Assembly: GCA_037444855.1 (NCBI GenBank)
Contig: JBBILO010000023.1
Coordinates: 1 to 9,475, forward strand
DNA: 9,475 bases
Origin: JBBILO01 sp037444855
GTDB lineage: Bacteria; Patescibacteriota; Microgenomatia; UBA1406; GWC2-37-13
Direction: 5' to 3'
Below the pieces are notes generated by a model that did not search any database, had not been told where the DNA came from, and saw only the letters and a program-made list of their open reading frames with translations. Below, piece after piece: positions 5,163-9,475 of the stretch; positions within the stretch are counted from its first letter, which is position 1, and the number at the start of each line of letters is the position of its first letter. The translations under genes were made by a program, and so were the position numbers.

Positions 5163-5794
5163 TATCTTTTAATTAGAAACAAGGCTGAAAACAATCCCCC
5201 ACTGACTCCTAAAATCGCGCCTCCTACAACATCGCTCATCCAATGCTCGCCTAAAGAGACACGAGAAACCATCATAATCACATCAACTACTAAAATAAAA
5301 CAAACGCCAATTATTTTTTTCCAAAAGCTTGTTTTAGATTTTAAAATCATAAGTAAAAAAATAGTGGAAAGAAAAGTCGTTCTCATCATATGACCAGATG
5401 GATAGGCACCTCCTGGTTTAACATAGGATGAAGGAAAAACAAAATCAAATTGGTAGCGATAGAACATAAAAGGAGGACCAGGATGATCAAGTAAGGCCTT
5501 AAAGATAATTTCAATAATGTGAGCTACAGCAAAAACAAAAATGACAAAGACAGACCAAAGTCGTCTTTTAAAAATAACTATTAAAAACAAAATCAGAGTC
5601 GTCAATTCAAAGCTGCCAACGAGACTAAATGATGAAAAAAAAGGGTCAATGGACCTTGGAATCCGATCTTGAATTTTAACCATTAAATCAAAATCAAACC
5701 GAGTAAAGATATCCTCTTTTACTAAATATGAAAAAACAACAAAGGCAAGAAAAAAAACACCTGATAAAAAAAATAAACCAATTTTTTCTAGCAT
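5162..5794 (-). CDS. PAP2-superfamily membrane phosphatase
   Basis: This 210-residue integral membrane protein of the PAP2 superfamily hydrolyses lipid phosphates such as phosphatidic acid or undecaprenyl diphosphate at the outer face of the membrane. The conserved motifs are in order: K99 with HPGPP (104-108) in place of the usual KxxxxxxRP; PSGH at 132-135, whose His is the general acid; and SRxxxGxHWxSDVVGG from 177, with H184 as nucleophile and D188. Five to six hydrophobic helices are visible (about 5-25, 61-76, 80-98, 140-152, 160-176, 190-207). The start codon lies 26 nt after the stop of the beta-propeller gene, with no Shine-Dalgarno sequence and no good promoter, so cotranscription is likely. 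Exact substrate cannot be assigned. It could recycle the lipid carrier for envelope polymers. Confidence 0.9.
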   Translation of the reverse strand: MLEKIGLFFLSGVFFLAFVVFSYLVKEDIFTRFDFDLMVKIQDRIPRSIDPFFSSFSLVGSFELTTLILFLIVIFKRRLWSVFVIFVFAVAHIIEIIFKALLDHPGPPFMFYRYQFDFVFPSSYVKPGGAYPSGHMMRTTFLSTIFLLMILKSKTSFWKKIIGVCFILVVDVIMMVSRVSLGEHWMSDVVGGAILGVSGGLFSALFLIKR

Positions 5795-5820
5795 TGATAT
5801 ATTTTTTACTCAATTTAAAA

Positions 5821-7890
5821 TCAATCAGGATAAAATTTAAAAAAAATTAAACTTTCGACATCATCTTTTAATTTTAATTTCTTACTGCTCAACTTATCTT
5901 CTTGATTTATCTTGTTTTGCAATAAATATGGTTGATGTATCAACATATAAACACTATCGTTATCGTTAAAAGTTACGGGAGAATGCGATAGCTCTTCATG
6001 ACAAAATTGGAAAATTTCTTTATTATTGACCACAAAGAAAATTTTTCCATCTCGATAGCCAACATAATGAAAATTACGATATTTATCTACAGAATAATCT
6101 TCAATTTGATCATAATCTTTACCTGCTTTCTGATTTAATACTACAACCTCCTTGTCATTCACTTTTTTTGCCCGATAGATTAAAGTACCTCTATCGGAAT
6201 TAAAAGATATTCTATTAATTTCTTTGTATTTCCCGCCAAATTCACCATTTTGAACAACAAAACGACCAACCTTATCTTCAACTAAGTAAACATGTCTTTT
6301 CCAATCTGGAGAAAAGTAAATAATTTTTGCATTTTTAAGTTTTCGCACGGTTTTCCAATTAACAAAAGCAACAGCTGATCCATTTAAATCCTTAGCGCTA
6401 AAAATAAATTGATTACCATCATCAATAAATTCAAAAAAATCAATACTTTTAAAAAAACCACTCTCTTTGCCATCAACAATCAATTGTTGAAACTTTGAAT
6501 CGCCAATTTTTTTTTCAAAAATAAAAGCTACTCTCTTTTTATTTTTATTCTGACTGAAATAAACCTCTTTCACTGGATTGTTTAGATGGAGAAGACCAAA
6601 CCTATCCTTGATTATATCGAATGATTTCCATATTTCTTGACCATCTAAAACAGCAATGACATTGTCATTTTCATTGGCGATGTAAAAAATTTTGTTGTCA
6701 AAAACAAAAACTGGTCCCCATAAAATTTCATCATAAAGTTTACTCTCAGAATTTTTTTCAATAATTTTACGTTGTGTAGCAACGGATGCATTTAAAGCAA
6801 AATTATTCAAATCTTTAGAAATACTAAAATTACCAGTGGCATAGTCATAACCACTACTTTTAATAAAGTCAGGTTTATTACTTCTAATATTTTCAAGAAC
6901 AAAAAAATATTTTCCCTTTTCGAATACTTGAAAATTTAGATATTTTCCTTCATAAAACAAATCAAAAAGGTTGTGGATACCAAAAACAACTTCTTCATAG
7001 CTGCTAACCTCTTTTCCATTAATAATCAAGTAAAACCTTTCATTTCTTTCTCCAAAGTAAATATACCTTTTCCCATCTTCAGTAAAAAACCTTTTGTCAG
7101 CAAAATGTCGATAAAACTGATTAAATGGTGATCCCTCGCGATACGATTGAGCGCTTGAAAGGGTAATATAATCATAACTTTGCTCCTCATTTCCATTAAT
7201 TACAGCAAAAGTTTTCTTGCCATCTCTAGCAATAAAACCAAATCGTTGTCCATTGCTTGTAAAAAAAACCCGACTTAAAATCTCATCATATTGCTGACTT
7301 TCTCGCTCTTTTCCATGAAGATCATTTACAACAACAACGAACTTTGGTCCCACTTTTGCAATATACCCAAGTTTCTGACTATTATCTGAAAAAACCAGTC
7401 GCCAATTAGGAGAAATTTGATAATAGCTTTCTCCTCGCTTGTAAGGATAAGTAAATTGACTGTACACCTGATCATATTTCTTTCCTTCAAAACCATTGGC
7501 AACAACAAATTCTTCGTTCCTTTCCCTAACAACATACGCAATCTTTTTCCCATCCGGAGAAATGATTATTGACTTAATCTCATCATATCTTTTACCTTTT
7601 TTTCCATTAAAAATTACATATTCTTTGTCAACGGCAAATTTTTTTTCATAATAAACATCAATATCATAAGGCAAAATTTTTTTAGAAATACTGTTTGTAA
7701 CTAGAAATTCTAAATATGGAAAATTTTTTATTTTCTGCTTAATTTTTAACAATTTGCTCAAGGTAAAAAAACAATGGCAATTGACAGAAGAATAATAATG
7801 ATAATATTTAATTACGAAAACAAGTATAATCAGTAAGAAAAAAAAAGGAATTAAATAAAATTTTTTTTTCCAAATCATTTTCCAAATCAT
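5821..7890 (-). CDS. Large membrane-anchored WD40/TolB-like repeat protein
   Basis: This protein of about 689 residues has unknown function. A basic N-terminus (MIWKMIWKKK) precedes one membrane helix (about residues 11-28), so most of the protein should lie outside the cytoplasm. The rest is made of degenerate repeats with the pattern [FV]-x-V-x-N/D-G-K-x-G-K-x-Y-D-x-I followed by SPDGKKIAYV-like strands. Clear copies include KRYDEI near 100, KKYDQV near 140, later QQYDEI, QSYDYI, KLYDEI, GKYKEI and KDYDQI; about a dozen units are visible, enough for one large or two smaller beta-propellers. The frame opens at ATG 7905, but that codon lies inside the -10 box; ATG 7890 is chosen. Two Met-Ile-Trp-Lys units near the start allow 7878 as an alternative. 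PAP2 follows in the same direction. Such propellers usually bind partners or ligands; no enzyme motif is seen. Confidence 0.82.
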   Translation of the reverse strand: MIWKMIWKKKFYLIPFFFLLIILVFVIKYYHYYSSVNCHCFFTLSKLLKIKQKIKNFPYLEFLVTNSISKKILPYDIDVYYEKKFAVDKEYVIFNGKKGKRYDEIKSIIISPDGKKIAYVVRERNEEFVVANGFEGKKYDQVYSQFTYPYKRGESYYQISPNWRLVFSDNSQKLGYIAKVGPKFVVVVNDLHGKERESQQYDEILSRVFFTSNGQRFGFIARDGKKTFAVINGNEEQSYDYITLSSAQSYREGSPFNQFYRHFADKRFFTEDGKRYIYFGERNERFYLIINGKEVSSYEEVVFGIHNLFDLFYEGKYLNFQVFEKGKYFFVLENIRSNKPDFIKSSGYDYATGNFSISKDLNNFALNASVATQRKIIEKNSESKLYDEILWGPVFVFDNKIFYIANENDNVIAVLDGQEIWKSFDIIKDRFGLLHLNNPVKEVYFSQNKNKKRVAFIFEKKIGDSKFQQLIVDGKESGFFKSIDFFEFIDDGNQFIFSAKDLNGSAVAFVNWKTVRKLKNAKIIYFSPDWKRHVYLVEDKVGRFVVQNGEFGGKYKEINRISFNSDRGTLIYRAKKVNDKEVVVLNQKAGKDYDQIEDYSVDKYRNFHYVGYRDGKIFFVVNNKEIFQFCHEELSHSPVTFNDNDSVYMLIHQPYLLQNKINQEDKLSSKKLKLKDDVESLIFFKFYPD

Positions 7891-7900
7891 CTTTAGAATT

Positions 7901-7928
7901 ATCATACATTACAAAAGGAAGCTGTCAA
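7901..7928 (-). promoter_or_regulatory. Near-consensus promoter of the beta-propeller/PAP2 operon
   Basis: On the minus strand TTGACA (7923-7928), a 16-bp spacer and TATGAT (7901-7906) precede the chosen ATG at 7890 by 10 nt. The leader would be only a few bases, with no Shine-Dalgarno site. The ATG at 7905 overlaps the -10 and cannot be translated from this promoter. Confidence 0.72.
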
Positions 7929-7942
7929 TTTATATTGAATCT

Positions 7943-8380
7943 TTACTTCAACACTTTTATCAATCCATAAATCGCTCCAATCATCACCATCTGCCAAAAA
8001 AGTTGGTAAAGAAACCAAATCGAATCATTTTTCACTAAAAAATAACCAGATAATCTTTCCGGTGGATTACGATTAATGGATGAAAATTGCTGATCAATCC
8101 AGTAAATTATCTCCCCTAAAGCTCTTACTAACCAAAAAAGAAAGAATAAAATTAAAAATGATCTTGTATCCTGATAGATAAAACCAATACTCCCAATAAC
8201 AAACCAAAACAAACCAACAATTACCCCATCACCCCAAACAAAAATTCCCAATGGAAATAAAAAAGGTGTTTTTTGATAAGAGTTTTTCTTCCTTACTGAT
8301 TGATAAACTGATTGAATAAAAACAATCAATGAAAAAATTGATAAGAAAAGAAAAAACCAATAAATTCTCATTAAATTCAT
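7943..8380 (-). CDS. Small four-helix membrane protein, unknown function
   Basis: This 145-residue hydrophobic protein has four likely membrane helices: about residues 6-25, 40-69 (long, with FVWGDGVIVGLFWFVIGS, perhaps a kinked helix or hairpin), 75-95 and 121-142. Motifs that look conserved and polar for a membrane setting are WGDGVIVGLFW and WLVRALGEIIYWIDQQFSS. The loop after these (NRNPPERLSGYFLVKND) is charged. I do not recognise a named family. The first ATG (8380) is used, but it lies only 3 nt after a TATTAT; the ATG at 8371 (MRIYWFF) fits a short-leader start from the same region. It diverges from the ABC exporter gene with 21 nt between start codons. The propeller gene promoter begins 13 nt after its stop. 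Confidence 0.75.
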   Translation of the reverse strand: MNLMRIYWFFLFLSIFSLIVFIQSVYQSVRKKNSYQKTPFLFPLGIFVWGDGVIVGLFWFVIGSIGFIYQDTRSFLILFFLFWLVRALGEIIYWIDQQFSSINRNPPERLSGYFLVKNDSIWFLYQLFWQMVMIGAIYGLIKVLK

Positions 8381-8382
8381 TT

Positions 8383-8389
8383 TATAATA
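8383..8389. promoter_or_regulatory. Shared -10 region between divergent genes
   Basis: TATAAT on the plus strand (8383-8388) is 13 nt before the ABC gene ATG. The overlapping minus-strand TATTAT (8384-8389) is 3 or 12 nt before the two possible starts of the membrane protein. The start codons are 21 nt apart, so each promoter's -35 must lie inside the other gene. No good -35 is seen; a TTGAGT for the minus strand is about 20 bp away. Confidence 0.45.
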
Positions 8390-8401
8390 AATTCATTTCT
8401 T

Positions 8402-9475
8402 ATGGAAAAACTCAAAAAGCATTTTTTTCTTAACTATCGTCTCTTAAAATTGGCCTGGGAAGAGGAAAAAAAACTTCTTCTTCTCTATTTTTTTACCTCA
8501 GCTTTAGGCTCCATTCTTATTTTTGTCGTCTACTATCTCTACAAACTAATGATTGAGGGAGTCTTTAATCAATTAACTTTACAACAAAACCAAATAATCT
8601 TTCTTGTAGTTGCCAGTTATCTTTTAACTGAATATCTCTCCCGTTTTGTTTATTACACTGTTAATTCTTATCTTATCGAATATACTCTGCGGTCAAAATT
8701 TCAAAACTTATTAACACGAAAGTTTACCGAGAAATTAGCTGATCTAGACTTTGCTTATTTAGAAAATGGAGAGATAAGAAATCTCATCGCTAAAGTCGGG
8801 GATACCTTTACTTGGCGGCTTCATGATAATTTAAGAATTGTAAATTATCTAATCTACAACTTCTCTGCTCTTTTTTTATCATTAATTATTGCTTTAAGGT
8901 TTAATCTTCTTTATTTTATCCTTCTAGCCGCTTTTTCTACACCTTTTTATTATCTTCGAATGAAGTATGGAAATGCTTACTGGTCGATTTATTCCTCTCA
9001 TGCTCGGGATACCAACTATCTTTGGTATCTCCGCCATCTTTTTACCAATTTCCAGACTCTTTTTGAAATTAAAATTTACCAACTAAAGGATTTCTTTTTA
9101 AAGAAAATGTTTCAAACTCAGGAAAAATTAATCAAGGAATATGTGAAACCAATAAAAAAATATACTTTTTGGTCGATTTTCACTAATCTTTTCATTCCAA
9201 TTGTTATTTTCTTTGCCATAAAAAACTTTCTTCATGCAGTTTTTATTAAAAAGTTCTCCATTGGTGACTTTACTTTTTTTTTAAATACTCTTTTTACTTT
9301 TTCCGGACAACTTTCTAACATTTTGCTTAATTTTGGCTCAATATACGAAAATGATCTTTTTGCCGATGATTACTTTAAACTTTTGGATTTAAAAAATAAA
9401 AATGAAAAAGACAACGAAAAAAAGATTGTTTTAAGTGATGGTTTTCAATCAATCAAGTTTGTAAACGTTTCTTTA
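8402..9475 (+). CDS. ABC exporter, fused membrane and ATPase domains (3' end cut by window edge)
   Basis: The first 358 residues of an MsbA-type half-transporter are present. Hydrophobic segments lie at about 27-50, 63-88, 147-165, 168-186, 255-279 and 288-312, the six-helix exporter membrane domain. The sequence between helices 2 and 3 (RSKFQNLLTRKFTEKLADLD, then FAYLENGEIRNLIAKVGD) matches the usual coupling region of type IV exporters. A linker (about 330-350) leads to IKFVNVSL, the standard first strand of the nucleotide-binding domain. The Walker A, signature and Walker B motifs lie beyond the right edge. It likely exports a lipid, peptide or drug-like substrate as a dimer; the substrate cannot be told. 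The start ATG has a TATAAT 13 nt upstream and no Shine-Dalgarno site. The frame stays open through a T9 run. Confidence 0.88.
   Translation, partial: MEKLKKHFFLNYRLLKLAWEEEKKLLLLYFFTSALGSILIFVVYYLYKLMIEGVFNQLTLQQNQIIFLVVASYLLTEYLSRFVYYTVNSYLIEYTLRSKFQNLLTRKFTEKLADLDFAYLENGEIRNLIAKVGDTFTWRLHDNLRIVNYLIYNFSALFLSLIIALRFNLLYFILLAAFSTPFYYLRMKYGNAYWSIYSSHARDTNYLWYLRHLFTNFQTLFEIKIYQLKDFFLKKMFQTQEKLIKEYVKPIKKYTFWSIFTNLFIPIVIFFAIKNFLHAVFIKKFSIGDFTFFLNTLFTFSGQLSNILLNFGSIYENDLFADDYFKLLDLKNKNEKDNEKKIVLSDGFQSIKFVNVSL

Noticed and set aside
7326..7553. Minus-strand open frame of 75 codons
   Set aside because: It is an out-of-frame shadow within the large beta-propeller gene.

Overview
The window is AT-rich bacterial DNA with short intergenic gaps, small membrane-anchored proteins, and promoters placed so close to start codons that most first genes look leaderless. 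With the kinds of proteins present (a leaderless BrnT/BrnA toxin-antitoxin pair, a PAP2 phosphatase of the HPGPP type, and anchored beta-propeller proteins with a repeated K-x-Y-D-x-I signature), this suggests a reduced genome such as a Candidate Phyla Radiation / Patescibacteria member. That placement is an inference; no marker gene is in view.

Layout. Bases 1-317 hold the 5' end of an unrecognised minus-strand gene with a 36-residue tandem repeat. From 400 to about 5064 most genes are decaying. They are a cupin (minus), an APH-like phosphotransferase (plus), a 5'-truncated YibE/F membrane protein (minus), a DUF134-type DNA-binding regulator (minus), a SAM-dependent methyltransferase (minus) and an unidentified remnant just upstream of it. 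Each is recognisable only when several frames are stitched together. The damage is a mix of one-base slips in A/T runs, premature stops and one 10-bp tandem duplication. Inside this decayed stretch, two things remain open: the brnT-brnA toxin-antitoxin operon (1758-2292) with a near-consensus promoter, and a 197-residue anchored protein (3037-3630).

From 5162 to the right edge every gene is intact. A minus-strand block holds a small four-helix membrane protein, a large anchored beta-propeller-like protein with its own TTGACA/TATGAT promoter, and a PAP2 phosphatase 26 nt behind it. Diverging from this block, with only 21 nt between start codons, is the first 358 codons of an ABC exporter (membrane domain plus the first residues of the ATPase domain). 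The right-hand block looks concerned with the cell envelope.

Intact genes here read through A/T runs of 8-9 bases, so general homopolymer sequencing error is not the easiest explanation for the broken genes, though read data would be needed to exclude it. I found no tRNA, rRNA, CRISPR array or insertion sequence. No clearly novel multi-gene system is evident. The most useful observations are the decay island, the repeated -10-plus-about-7-nt-plus-ATG gene starts, and the start-codon corrections these imply.
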